Assembly (NCBI GenBank): GCA_033002965.1
Contig: JAURVB010013184.1
Coordinates: forward strand, 62,001 to 126,000
Origin: Piper betle
Taxonomy: Eukaryota; Streptophyta; Magnoliopsida; Piperales; Piperaceae
Length of the DNA stretch: 64,000 nt
Direction of reading: 5' to 3'
Every line of letters starts with the position of its first letter. Positions within the stretch are counted from its first letter, which is position 1. The position numbers were made by a program, and so were the translations under genes. Shown here piece after piece: positions 10,971 to 22,641 of this stretch. The notes below the pieces were generated by a model, which ran no database searches, was not told the DNA's origin, and worked only from the letters and a program-made list of their open reading frames with translations.

Positions 10971-12002
10971 TTGGCCTTTGAAATTGAAGTTTTTATCTTC
11001 AAGTACGGGCAAGCTTTATCAATTGGTTTCATGTGTCTTGTATGACTAAGGGGAAAATAGAGGACAATGGATGTCAACCACAATACGAGAATGTTGGTAC
11101 AAATTATACAAAGTATTTGTTGTGAAAGTGAAGTATATAATTGAAGGTATCTATATTTTTGAGTCAAGGTATCTATATTTTTTGAGGTCAAGATTGATCA
11201 CAAGCTGGCATATGTAGCACAATGTGGGCATGCTTCTTAGAAAGATTTTTATTTTTAAGATTTTTCATATCTAAAAATAATTAAGATCTTTTCAGACAAT
11301 GGAAAGATGAGAGCCACTCAAATCTACGTTGTCCAACAACCTTGTGAATGAGAGGTTGTGACACATGTAGAACTTAGATTGGTGGATGTACATTGTGGAA
11401 ATTAGACTAACTTAAACATTTATTTTAATTTAGGAGATACAAGTTTGTGAAAGGAATCCCATAAAACTAGAATATCTACTCTTATTAATAAAAAGAGAAT
11501 AAACAATTATGTCCATTTCATAAAAAAGTAGAAGGTTCACTTAATTTAAAAACAACAAAATAAAACAATATATTAAATTATTACCATATAACTCATATTT
11601 TACCAATTAATTAGAAGCTAATTTCACAAAATTCTATAATCACAAATTACCTCGCTTCATGCAAACAATTCCTTCATGTGATTCCCACTAATAATTTACT
11701 GCAAATTTGATGAATTATGAAAGAACTTGTTCCTCCGTTAATATGGACAGACACATTCAACTTCAGTAAGTACTGTTAAGCGCCACCTGTCCTATCTTTT
11801 TTATATCCTCCTTAGATTACAAGCAAAAAACTGTCATGTCCTTTATGAGGAACAATTTTGGGCATCCCCAATAGACAGGTATCAAGATTTTTGTTCTCAT
11901 GGAGTAATCAAATTATCTTTTCTAAGTACTTCTAAATTACAAAAAGATATCGAGAACTTAAATATATATAGTTTTAAGTTAAAATGACAAAATTTTAAAG
12001 AC
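10971..12002. other. No gene; 3' flank of GPX pseudogene
   Basis: AT-rich sequence matching 31921-32820 in unit 2. Unit 1 lacks about 210 bp just before 12003 (unit 2 positions about 32820-33028), and that loss removes most of the GPX C-terminal exon. Confidence 0.5.
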
Positions 12003-12701
12003 CTGGCTGATTGGCCTTTAGGTATCGGTACACGGGCACTATCAGGCCCATTCCCACGAACCTATATAAACAGGTAACACACAACAATCTTTAAGTTCAT
12101 TGACGTGCATTTACTTCCTCTTGCTCACTAACTTGCAATATCCAAATACGTATATGTTTACATTTAATCTATGATAGTATTGGAAATTAAGTAATATATG
12201 AAAAATAATAGATATAACAGAGCTAGATGTGGAAGAAATGAAGGAAGCTCGCCTTTGTTTCTGTATTTGGTGTAAAGCTCCGTGAGCTGGGTGTAGTTGA
12301 CATCGGTGAAGCCATTTTATCAGGAGGAAGCATAGCCAACATTCAATTCCATATGCGAGAAAAAAGGAGATAAAACACAAGAAAATGGTAAAGAAATATC
12401 AATATTTCAAAATTCGAGAACAAATTAAAATGCCACATTCTTAGCTACCATTTAGAAGCAACGTGGACAATCAGTAGCACTTTTCCACGATAAATGCCGA
12501 GATAAACCTCATTTCCTATACTATCATGTGCCATGTAGAAAACCCACAAAAAAATCCATGGCATGATCTATAAACATTGGAAATTTGAAGCATCACTAGA
12601 CAATGTGCCAATGAACAAATCGTTGCGCAAACCTTGACTTTGTGAGCATAGATGGTTTTGTCTTTTAAAAGAGTAACTAGAGCCGAGGATGAAACACCCA
12701 T
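12003..12701 (-). pseudogene. GPX: Glutathione peroxidase (plant GPX) pseudogene, unit 1
   Basis: Minus strand. Exon 1 (12701-12633) reads MGVSSSALVTLLKDKTIYAHKVK before a GT. Exon 2 (about 12525-12449) reads GNEVYLGIYRGKVLLIV then HVASK, matching the GPX segment ending VNVASK before the catalytic cysteine. Exon 3 (12314-12253, 62 bp) reads GFTDVNYTQLTELYTKYRNK, the diagnostic GPX segment after that cysteine. The Cys codon is split TG|T across exons 2 and 3, as in intact GPX genes. Defects: the acceptor of exon 2 is damaged, the exon 3 acceptor AG reads AA, the exon 3 donor is GC, the exon with FEILAFPCNQF is missing, and only VYRYLKANQPGL of the C-terminal exon remains (about 12060-12003) after a 2-base loss. 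Family role: thiol-dependent reduction of lipid and hydrogen peroxides using thioredoxin. Confidence 0.85.
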
Positions 12702-13164
12702 TGTTCCTTGTTGTATATACTAATTCTTAGTTAATATGACACAAGTTGGTCTTGTGTCTTTCTCTTTCTTGCTATTCTTGGTTAATAACATGGGGTTCAA
12801 GTTTAGTAATAGTAAAAATAGTAATAGGAAGGAGAGGAACTCGGGTGAGATGGATGGACTCGTTTCACAATACTGTCAATACATTGTTAAAGCCGTCAAT
12901 TTATTCTTGCAGTTGTGCCTTTCCAACAATGTTTGAAATTGATTTTGTATGAGAGGAGTTCCATTCTTTTCTCTATGCTCATGTTGTTATCAACCAAATA
13001 ATACAGGCGCAACCATACACACACGACACAAGGGGCACCACTCCACACACATTTTGATTACACTGTCTATCCTCTTCGAATTTTTATCTACTTGTTCATT
13101 AGATTTTAAAGTTAACATTAATATTACGACCTAACGGCCGATCAATTATTACATTAATCCACTT
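12702..13164. other. No gene; GPX upstream flank and unit boundary
   Basis: The first 140 bp match unit 2 (33902-34040). The remaining 320 bp are absent from the unit 2/unit 3 junction, which jumps from GGAAGGAGAG straight into gypsy sequence CATTCTGGGCAC. No coding frame supported. Confidence 0.5.
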
Positions 13165-14220
13165 TTTAGAAACAAATAATAACATACTATGACGGCCCTA
13201 GAAAGTTCTCGGAGTTATCACTCAAAACATCGTTTGCAATAGGTAACATAAGCGTGAACTAGAGCTGACCTCAGCAACCTGCAACGAGAGCATTGTGAGT
13301 ATTCTGGGCACGCCATATTCTACTATTTTATTGGACGGTTTTTGCTTGTTCTCATGAGGTTTTGACCTTTTCTCGGGTGTGATTTATTCTAGCCTCGCAA
13401 CGTATAAGTTAAATGATAAATTAAAACCATAAAAGATAAGCAAATCTTACCGATCAATAAACGCAAATGTAGAAAACATATATATACAAAAATGATAAAC
13501 ATAGCATCAACAAATGATAAACATGCAAAATTGATAAAGATATTGTAACACCTCGTCTGGTAAACACAACCATGACCAGGAGTTATCTATCATACAAACT
13601 CAAACCTTGATAAAAGAGCAAGCTTAGATTACCAATAACAAATAAAAACATAATATAAGACGCAAATTGTAAACAATAATTATTTATATGGTAAAAATTA
13701 AATTTATTAGCATTCTCGTAAATATAATATTCAACTAATAACATAATAAATAATAATTATTCAAATCTTATAAACCTAATCATGTTCTAATGTCATGCAA
13801 TATAATACCCCAAATCAAAATCTAAAACAAAGCAATAAAAGTCCTCTAAGAAAGATAATAAATATATATCTACGGCAGCCCCTTCTATCCCCGCTAAGGC
13901 TCTCGTCTGAAGATAGCTCAACTTGCAAAGGCAATTTTGAGTTAGGATAAAACTATCAAGTCTGTATAACCAAAATGAATAATTGAAACAATGCATTTAA
14001 TGTATGGGTTTACATTTAACCCCTATTAACTAAGAGTGGCCATTCTGCCAGAAAATGTTTTACCATCTATGATCATTAACGTTGCCCTTTCCCGACCGAG
14101 ACAGTAAACCTATGTCCTCACGCAGACTCTAACCCATAAATATGTATTAGACTACTTCTTATCCCCTAGAACTCAGGACCTTATACGCCTTGTAATGAGC
14201 TTTGCACGATGATGTGATAA

Positions 14221-17076
14221 TGTAAAAACCGTGATTCGAGTCAGGGTTTTACGTTACTGAACCAATCGGTTCGATCGTTGGTTCGAGTCGAGTCGGTTTC
14301 ATGAATCGCGTGCTGAGTCGAGACCAGCCGTGAGTTATGAGCGATGAGAGTCGGTGTACCGGAATATATGATGATAACGTCGAGGAGATGGTGAGAGATG
14401 AGTTATCAGAATATATGAAAGTATGCAGTATTTTTTTCTTTTATATGTTTGATCGTAGAAATAGTTTTAGACCGAATAACGCGTTAGGCGCGTTGGATTA
14501 TATTCGGGTGGGTTATTAGTTATAGAGCATGTCATTTGGATGTTATTGTGTTTGTTTTATTTTATGTGATTTTTCTATATTTTTCTAGATTTTTTTAGAA
14601 TTTATTACGAACTAGTTATTATTTTGACTCGAGTCGGAATCGAGTCAATACTTATTTACGAAACTGCCACTAGAGCATTTCTTCTTCTTCCCCGACCATT
14701 CTCACCCAAACCCTTGCCGCCGCCGCCACTGCCGCGTGCCACCGCCGCCGCTGCCGACGCCGCACGGCCGCCGATCAACGCCGCCCCGCCCCGCCGTGCC
14801 GTCGCCGTGCCGCCCCGACCAACCCCGGCCACCGTCGCGCCGCCACGACGCCGGAATCGCCCCACGAAGCCGCCTCGGTCATCGCCACTCCGGGCCGGAT
14901 TCCGCCGCCGTTCGGGCCGCGCCGCCGCCGCTGTGACCCCGACGACCACCCCCTCGCCGTCGCCGACGTTTCCCCCATCGTCCCGACCGCCGTCGAGGCC
15001 GGCCGGAGCCTCGATCGGAGAACGCCGCCGCCGCCACCCACTTTCGACGCCGCCGCCGACGGCCATCGCCGCCTCGGTTACTTTGTTTGACACCACCATC
15101 GGACCAAGCTCGTCGAGCTGGTGCCGATAGACCCCCTGATTGCCCCGTCCCAAATCATCGCCGGAAAACCGTCGGAATCCGCCGGAAAACCGCCGACACT
15201 CGCCGGAAAACCGCCGGAACCGCCGGAAATTGGATTTGTGGGAAATTCGCCGGATCATCCGCCGAACGCACCCGGTCCAATCTGATCGGACTTCGGACGC
15301 CGCTAGGTGCCGAATTCGAGTTTCGAGCCACGAAACGGAAACCCTAGCCGTCGCCGATTTTCGACGACGCGAGGTATAATTTATTTTAATTTAATTATTT
15401 GAAAGTTTTGATTATTAGAATTGCATGCTAGGATTGGTGAATTGTGTGTTATAATAATATATATAAATGTAGATTTGATTAAGGATAAAAATATGAAATT
15501 TGTTTGATTGTGTGGTGTTAAAAATAGAAGTTATGAAACTAATTAGGGTTATTAAGTAATAATCATGATCTAATCAAACTAGCTTAAGTAGACTCGCTAG
15601 AATCGATATAGGTTGATGTGTGTTGATTGACGTGTGATTGTGTTGATTGTGTGTGTATGCTATAGGATATGTGATTCATCATGCGGGCGTTAGTTTTTAG
15701 CTTGATTGTGTAGGTACGGTGTAGGAGCTCGCCGCCTAGGCGCGTGGACCCGTTTGGAGCTTCTACCAGGTCCGTTTAGGACTCGTTCTCTGATTTACGC
15801 TACTCTCTTGTGTATTTGATTTATTATGTGCAGGACGAGTTAAGTGGCGTTTTATCGAATCCCACTTAACTCGGGCCATTTAGCCAACGTTCTTTTCCGG
15901 ATTAATAACCCTCGAGGATGAGATCCCTCGAGTTTGTTTTCGAACTTCAGATCCAGCTCATGTTGCCTTCGGGCCTATTGTATAAATCCCAACCCAGACC
16001 TATATATATGTATAGTTTTCGTGTTTTGGTGAGAGACTGAATGAGGGAAATCCGACTACCGTGCTACGCGAGCGGGCACGTGTGTGTCGACAGTGGGCTC
16101 TGGAATGGTGTACAAGCCGTTTCATTCCCGAGGGATCCTGACAACTCCACCTTTGAGTTCCTCAAACCCGGAGAAGTGTGGAGGTTCACGGGTACTGCAT
16201 TGCAGCGCATGTCTAGACTTGTGGTTTCAAAGGGTACTGAAGGCGACTGCCCGAGAGTACTCGGCCTTCGTGCTCAAGGCCAGGAGTAATATGGAAGGTG
16301 CAGAGGGCGGATAGGAACGAGATTTGACGCGAGAAGCAATAGAGAAATGGCCGAGGCATGAGAATGTGAAAGATAGGGGGACGCTGTCGACCCGATGGCG
16401 ACGGCTCCCGTATGTGCCCTGATGAGAGTTCTTGAGGAAGTATATGGTTTTGATTCAACAGGAGAGTTTGCTCTCCTGTGCCAGTTTGATATTAGTTATT
16501 TTCCGGGCCGGTAACACTCGTTACTGACGGTTTTTCTATATATATGTAGGTGAGAAATGCGAAGGATGAAAGCTGTCGGGACTGCGGAGGAGCAGCACGG
16601 AACCGCGCACACATGTACCTGCCGCGTGTAATGTATAATAATGATGTGTTAATGCTACGTGAATGATAATTTGGATGTGTTTGTTTAGATAAATTGCTTG
16701 ATATGAAATGAATGGATAAATGTGAATGAGTAGTGAGTTTGGAGTTCAGACTCGGCTCAGGTAAAAACGAATGAGATAATGGTTGAATGTCATGGTAGAT
16801 TAGTATGTGTTACCGTATTTTTATAAAATAGTATATATTTTCTTTTGGTTTCTCATTTATTATTTTGTCTTGTCTTTGCTTGTACATCATAGCATGCATG
16901 TAGGACTACGTTAGAACCCACGCATCCCATCTATGCATTTCATGTTTGCATCTCCATCTTGAGACACCGAGGGTAGATCCGGGTCGGCTTAACCGAACCC
17001 AGTAGATTAGCGAACGGTTCGGTCGCCGGTGACATTTCCGGGTCGGTTCACGGGTGAGCCGAAACGGGGTGTTACA
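14221..17076 (+). mobile_element. Solo LTR of a Ty3/gypsy-type element (family L), copy 1
   Basis: A 2856-bp sequence starting TGTAAAAACCGTGATTCGAG and ending ACGGGGTGTTACA, flanked by a perfect 5-bp duplication gataa (14216-14220 and 17077-17081). The target sequence is uninterrupted in units 1 and 3. It contains a very CpG-rich block (about 14690-15360) rich in CCGCCG and in repeated CGCCGGAAAACCG, and a hairpin CAGGAGAGTTTGCTCTCCTG at 16459-16478. No internal region, so it probably formed by LTR-LTR recombination. Open frames of up to 200 codons in the CpG block are composition artefacts on both strands. A 95-bp patch (16043-16135) differs from the other two family L copies. Confidence 0.93.
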
Positions 17077-18817
17077 GATAATACTTACATCACGGCCATA
17101 TATTTCAATTAAGTAGATGAAGTCCAATGTGTCTCCTCTAACGCCAATCCTAAGACTCCACCCTTCACCCAACTAATCAATAGCAACTAGTTTTCATTTA
17201 ATAACATAAAAATTAGACGCACCTAAATCATTCGGTATTATTCTTCTCCCTTGACTAGTTCTTAGACAAAACCTTAACAGCACCAAGCATACATACCATG
17301 TACCCATATGATTGCGTACCAAACATGAAAATAACGATAAGTCGTCGGCATACATAATTGAACTATCAAAAATAAGTACCTTTTCTACCTCTAGAACAAA
17401 TATTCAATTAGGACATACGTAGGATATCAACACATTAGCATCGTCAAACAATCATAATTAAAGCATTAAGCATCATTGAATATTTAAATTCATAACTTTT
17501 ATAACTGCCTTAATGCCGCATGCCAAACGCCGAATGCTCGAGCCAATTTGTTTCATGGCGCTTGGGATGCTAATTTTCTGAATACATATTTTTCACCAGC
17601 AAACTGAAAGCTGAACGGTCGAGCGATTAGATTCCTGGCACTCGGGCGTTTGCGAGTTTTTAAAACTTTTGAATTTTCACATTTTTTTTCATGCATTCGT
17701 CATCAAGATTGATTCTTTTTCAACCCAACAAATTCATATGATTATTCTAACCATTATTAACAATTCTACCATGAATGTATAAAATTTTAAAATTTTACTA
17801 CATAAAATCTATAAATCATACATTATAATTAGTCTAACTTGAAAAAATCATCTAATTATTGTTCTTAAAATTATTTACTGATTAGATCCCACAAAAATAT
17901 GCCCAGACATTATGGAAAATTCCAGAAATCAGATCTATTCTTATAATATCATGAGAATTCTCTCTATATTCAATCATAGTTCATACACAAGAACTCAAAT
18001 TTGAATTTTCATCTCCGAAAATAAATGAAAAAGTAAATTATAGGAACAAAAAATTACCTCAAGTTTGTTCTACTAATAATTTGGGATATGCCTTTTGCAT
18101 ATCTTCTTCTTTTTCCTAGAAGTTTCTTCAACATCTCAATTATTCAAAAGTATTTTTACTAGTGACACTGTTGTCATCCTGAATATTTTATCTCACCTAT
18201 CTAGTATATTCAATGGCATTTAGTTGTATATCAAACTCCATATAGTTAAGAATAATAAGAGTATCATTTATTACATACTTATTGAGCATAGATACTTGAA
18301 AGGCATTTTACACTTTAAGACAATTCAAAAGCCAAATCACCGACCCTTTCAATTATATCAACTGATCATATATATCTTACCTTTAACTTCCCTCTAGATC
18401 CAAATCTTACCGACCCCTGATTTGTAGATACTTTCAAATAGATTGTATCACGCACCAAGAATTCTGGTTCTTTTCTTCTAATGTCAAAACAATTCTTTTG
18501 TTTATCTTTGAACTATGCTTGTAACTTTGACCTGACTAAAATATGCTGATTTCATTAACCGGTCAACCACAACCCATATAAAATCATTCATCCTCTTCAA
18601 AATCCTAACATGAAGTCACAAAAAACAATCTCACTTCAACTCAGGTATAGAAAGTGGTATCAATGAGCCACGAAGCGATTGATGTTCAGATTTAACTTGT
18701 TGGCATGTTAAATATTCAGATACAAAATCTGTCACATTTTTTCATACCTATCAACCAATAAGTACCCTTTATATCCGGGTACATCTTTATCATTTTTGGG
18801 TGAATTGAAAATTTAGA

Positions 18818-19033
18818 TCAATGTGCTTCCTCTAGTATTGATTTCCTCAAATTTTTATTCTTAGGAATATATAATCTATCTCGAAATATTGCCACACTTG
18901 AATCAAACACTTTAATATTAGTTGATTTCCTTATAAATTCAACCAACTGTTCATCATCAATTTGAGCCATCTTCACTTGTTTTACCAAATCATTTAATAT
19001 TACAAGATTCAACAACGGTCCGATAACAAACAA
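18818..19033 (-). pseudogene. Ty3/gypsy RNase H-integrase linker fragment, unit 2
   Basis: A 71-codon stretch ending FRDRLYIPKNKNLRKSILEEAH matches the gypsy linker just before the integrase zinc-binding domain (usual form F.GRLCVPN...LRKEILEEAH). The upstream part contains VKQVKMAQIDDEQLVEFI. The homologous frame in unit 3 is 42561-42788; unit 1 is more decayed (about 3260-3480). Confidence 0.75.
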
Positions 19034-19116
19034 AACTCAATTACTTGCAATTAATTCTTCTGACATATCCCACAATCTTGCAAGCTGCTAATGAGGAGAT
19101 TGTCTTTATTTCCACT

Positions 19117-19812
19117 TGTTAAGTATGACAGACTGATAAAAATAGCCAGCCGGAGTTTTTCTTTAATTAATTTTCATATTTTTTCTTTATTTAATGGTAG
19201 GACATATATTAATTATCAGCGAGGAACGGAGTCAACATGATTTGTGTGTATAAACATGGGTACGTATATGCGTTCTTGTGCATAGGATTTTTTTGTACGT
19301 GTGGTAAAAACCTTGTGTCTAAGAAATCTTTGCTGTCTGTTTGAAATGATGTTTGCTACTGAGTGACGAAGAAATCATTTAGAGTTTGAAATGAAGTTTT
19401 ATAACTATTTTATTATGTACAAGTCTGGATTTTGCTGTGTGTTTGTATGCTTTCATGTGGGCCTCTTACAGTTGGAATCTAATGCTTGAGTGGAAAGGCA
19501 TATATATATATAATATCAGGAGCAATGAAGTCTCCATAACCTCATATTTCTTACAAATTTGTCCAGTAAGATCCTTTCTTTCGGGTTTGGAATTTTCAAT
19601 TGTAAGTTGCATTGTATAAATTAGACAAGATGTGGTGCCATGTACAGCCTATGTAAGAGATATGTTTCAATTTTATAGATAGACCTTCATTAAATAATGT
19701 AATAGATTATAATAATGTTATATCTTAGAGACTTTGATTTTAAAAATAAATTTTAATTAAATTGAGAAAAGCCTATAAAGATTTGATTTATTTTTTTATT
19801 TTCTTGTATTTT
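19117..19812. other. No gene; start of non-gypsy part, unit 2
   Basis: Counterpart of 3568-4224 with the same fusion to gypsy sequence. No conserved coding frame. Confidence 0.5.
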
Positions 19813-20030
19813 TATCATAGTTTTGGAACTCATTTTTACTCCAAAACCTCCCTAAGTCAACTCCACTCCATAGCCTGCCGAGCCAAACTTCCTGGATGAA
19901 TCCATGGTGACTGATTAACTATTTATGTACATAATTTAAATTTGAATTTTAATGATTGAATCATTTGGAGTCGACTCCACTACATTACATGTCGAGTCAA
20001 GTCCGAGTTTGGAGTTTTTAAACTATGATT
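19813..20030. repeat. MITE-like family A element, unit 2 copy 1 (internally deleted)
   Basis: Both ends match 4225-4590 (left ATCATAGTTTTGGAACTC, right GGAGTTTTTAAACTATGAT), but about 150 bp of the interior are missing relative to unit 1. Confidence 0.55.
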
Positions 20031-21850
20031 TTAATTTGTTCACTTTTCATCAGAATGCGAATTTTGATTCCCTTTATTAAATTTTTATTAATAAGAATAG
20101 ACCGTAAAAAATTTCAAATGCTTGCATATTTGACAATGGTAACATTTATCCCATGTGCAATTTTACAAGCTCTTTCCATCATCTTTTGCATCAGAGATTT
20201 TTCATGTTAAGGTTAAAGTTTGATTGCTACTTGGAAGTTTTTCAATCAGTGTGAAGAAAAAGGAAATGAAGACATGTATATGCATATTCTAATATTTTCA
20301 TCTTTACTTTCAGTTTTTAACAATAATTCATTTGAATTTTTATACAATAACTTTTCTTATCCTTTCTTCAGATTTCATAATTGGGTTCCTCCTTGTTTAC
20401 GACCCGGTCAACAAACATCTTATCACCTTATCTTAAGTGTCATGGTAGACCAAATTTTTGTGGCAATTTTTATGGCTAAACCATCTAACTGCCCCTTTCT
20501 GATGATAGAGAAACTCTTCAATTTTCATGCGCACCAATTGGCTTTCTCAGTTTGAGACAAAAAATTCACTGTAACCATTCGTTGTCTCCTTACTGCTCAA
20601 AAAGCAAGTTCTTAATTTCTTCCATTAATGGTCTGGAAATTTTTTTCATCAAAACGTGGCCCTAAAAGTCAATCTTGAGTCACAATTAGTTGCATTTTAA
20701 ATCTGAACGGTAGTTGCTTATCAGTTTTAGCCACATTGTTTGTTCGCTCGAGGACAAATTGGGTTGAAAGTAGATGAACAATAGCTGTTGTAATTCTTGA
20801 GATTCACCTTTCTTTATCCACTTCTCATATTCTTCCAAAATATTCAGAAAAGGGTTAGTGGAGTAAATCTTAATCTAAGATTTACATAAAAATATATGAC
20901 AATTTTGTAGATGTTCTTGTTGACACTAATTTTCCTCCCTTATTCAGGTTAATAATTCAAACCTTGTGCCAATACATGGGCATTAACAGAGTTATTTGTG
21001 TTTGATAAGCACTTGCATCAAATTATAATGCCATTAAAGGGGTCACTTAACTATCAATCTTGTAAAGGAAGACCATTTTTTTATTTCTTCTTCTATTTTC
21101 ACCGTATACCAAAGGATATTAAGGGCATGGATCCTGAATTAGGATCTATATAATTACAATTGATAAAATTTTAGAAAGTCAGACATCTTCTTTGATGCCA
21201 ACCGTCCTCCTTTATCCGGGTTTGGGACCAACAATGCAAAAGCATTGGCAGATTTGACACTAACTCTTCAATTAGCCAAATAAAAATAGTAGACTTCTTA
21301 ATCTTAATTAAAACGTGAACTGACTACCAATATATCATAAGCATCTCACAACATTAACATGCATGTTAAGATACAGACATAAACAGGACACAGAAACAAA
21401 ATCCAAAAGCAACCCTTGGCAGTATTAACATTGTAATTTGTTGAGATCAGGTAACGTCGGTGAAAGCTCTTTGAACAGCAATAGTTGCAAAATGAACACT
21501 GTTAGCTCATAAACTAATATGGTATTTATACATGTACATTGCTCCATGGCCAAATGCTTCCCATCCTCACACTTTGATTTCCTCAACTGTTATTGATCAA
21601 TGTGGAAGTTTCCCAAGTTCTTGAAAGTTCAAACTGACCATATCTGTGTATACAGTTGACGATGTTGCTCCAAGACAGAATTATAGATCTAGGATCAGAA
21701 GTCTAATAACTGGAGCAAGATCATGGCCTGTTCTTCACATACATAAAAGACCCAGGTGAAGATTATCACAGTGTTGATCAACATAGATGACATCCGATCT
21801 TGCAACAGCAGCAAAGGCTATCATATGTTGTAAGCTGTCTACCTTCAATA
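20031..21850. other. No gene; DVL 3' flank in unit 2
   Basis: AT-rich and homologous to 4591-5868, except for about 440 bp (roughly 20684-21122) that unit 1 lacks. Open frames at 20025-20555 are not preserved in unit 1. On the minus strand the DVL-proximal 250 bp are conserved between units, as expected for a 3' UTR. Confidence 0.5.
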
Positions 21851-21994
21851 TCAGTCTTGCCAACAAAGGAGGAGGACAGAGCACCTCCATATGATGTAAA
21901 GCCTTGCCCTCCTCTCCTTTGCTATCTTCGACCACCGCTGCCATGGCCGAAGCTTCACTATGCTTCTCGGCGCCGACAACAGCTGCAAAGCCAT
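21851..21994 (-). CDS. DVL/RTFL (ROTUNDIFOLIA-like) small polypeptide, copy 2
   Basis: A 47-codon ORF (ATG at 21994, TGA at 21851) paralogous to 5869-6012. The core is KIAKERRARLYIIWRC followed by SVLLLCWQD and the stop, matching the RTF domain. The N-terminus is MALQLLSAPRSIVKLRPWQR. The start codon has a good context (CACCATGG) and a TATA box lies about 114 bp upstream. A larger open frame on the same strand (22070-21735) overlaps it in another frame, but the family match, the shared start and stop with copy 1 and the typical DVL length favour this frame. Six substitutions separate the copies and there are no indels, so both may still be functional. Known family role: growth restraint and organ-shape control at the plasma membrane. 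Confidence 0.87.
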   Translation of the reverse strand: MALQLLSAPRSIVKLRPWQRWSKIAKERRARLYIIWRCSVLLLCWQD

Positions 21995-22107
21995 GGTGAT
22001 GGATGACAATAAAATGAACTATGAAACGAATCGATCGATTTCGCGAAGAGACGGTGCTATGAACAAGCACTTTGCTTTGTTCTAGCTAGAGCTCCAATGG
22101 AGCATGG

Positions 22108-22115
22108 TACTTATA
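22108..22115 (-). promoter_or_regulatory. TATA box of DVL copy 2
   Basis: TATAAGTA on the minus strand, about 114 bp upstream of the start codon; the equivalent of 6107-6114. Between box and ATG, unit 2 has a short extra segment containing TCTAGCTAGAGCTC. Confidence 0.6.
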
Positions 22116-22641
22116 GGAGAAATGAGTGGTGTTTGACAGTAAGAACAATTTTGTAGGCCCCACTGTGAACGTAACTAATAATTGGCGCTGCTTAACTTTT
22201 TAAATTTTGCCAGCCAATTAAATTCCATGGTTGTGGTTTTTTTTGTATAGACAAATTGCCCTCATCCTATAACCGTCCTTATGAGTATAGACTTGGCGGT
22301 TATTTAATAATAGTCTTCTTTCTTTTATGAGTATAGACTTGGCGGTTATTTAATAATCCATGTGGAAAATGTCCAAGCTTAATCGAATGTCATCATATTT
22401 TGGTAAATATAACCCTATAGCTGTGCATTTTTAATTTATACAACTTTAAATATGAATAAATAAAGTGGTTCTTAGTTTTGGATTTAGTAGCTGTTATAAA
22501 AATGTGAATCAAAATATGTCTAAACGTCCATTTGAATTATGTGTATTTTTGTTTTTCAAAATGGGACAAATTAATTATTCTTATAACTCGTCTTTATAAT
22601 CTAATGCCTTCTTTTTACTTGAAATAAGATATATAGAAATA
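22116..22641. other. DVL copy 2 upstream region; no gene
   Basis: The proximal part matches unit 1. A 55-bp stretch ending GACTTGGCGGTTATTTAATA is locally duplicated near 22280-22355. The distal part (about 22440-22640) is unrelated to the corresponding part of unit 1. Confidence 0.5.

Larger units (their letters stand above)
1..13164. repeat. Tandem segmental duplication, unit 1 (left end outside window)
   Basis: Bases from 1 onward match bases from about 13165 onward, with the same order of landmarks: gypsy remnant, small inverted-repeat elements, DVL gene, GGCC-rich repeats and GPX pseudogene. Unit 1 is 13.16 kb as seen. It lacks the solo LTR and hAT insertions of unit 2 and carries a local tandem duplication at 6898-8178. 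The left boundary is not visible, so an earlier unit may lie upstream. Confidence 0.9.
13165..19116 (-). mobile_element. Decayed Ty3/gypsy retrotransposon, unit 2 copy
   Basis: Homologous to 1-3567, split by the solo LTR at 14221-17076. Integrase text is readable in pieces on the minus strand (about 18370-18520 and 18600-18780, and the linker at 18818-19033). It ends at the same breakpoint as unit 1, after AATGAGGAGATTGTCTTTA. Inactive. Confidence 0.8.

Noticed and set aside
14624..15379. Long open frames on both strands (up to 200 codons) in the CpG-rich block, also at 27666-28456 and 37360-38111
   Set aside because: They lie within LTRs, overlap in five or six frames, are low-complexity Arg/Pro/Gly, and differ among the three LTR copies. 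GC-rich sequence lacks stop codons by chance.
16041..16458. Open frames repeated at 26575-27109, 38637-39203 and 41378-41795
   Set aside because: All are LTR sequence in different orientations; no gag or pol similarity, and no conserved start.
20220..20555. 111-codon plus frame as a unit 2 gene
   Set aside because: Not preserved in unit 1 (stops and indels), AT-rich composition, no recognisable motif.
21735..22070. 111-codon minus frame overlapping DVL copy 2 (and plus frames 5815-6006 and 21800-22006)
   Set aside because: Shadow frames. The 47-codon frame matches the DVL family and is preserved in both units; the longer one changes in unit 1.
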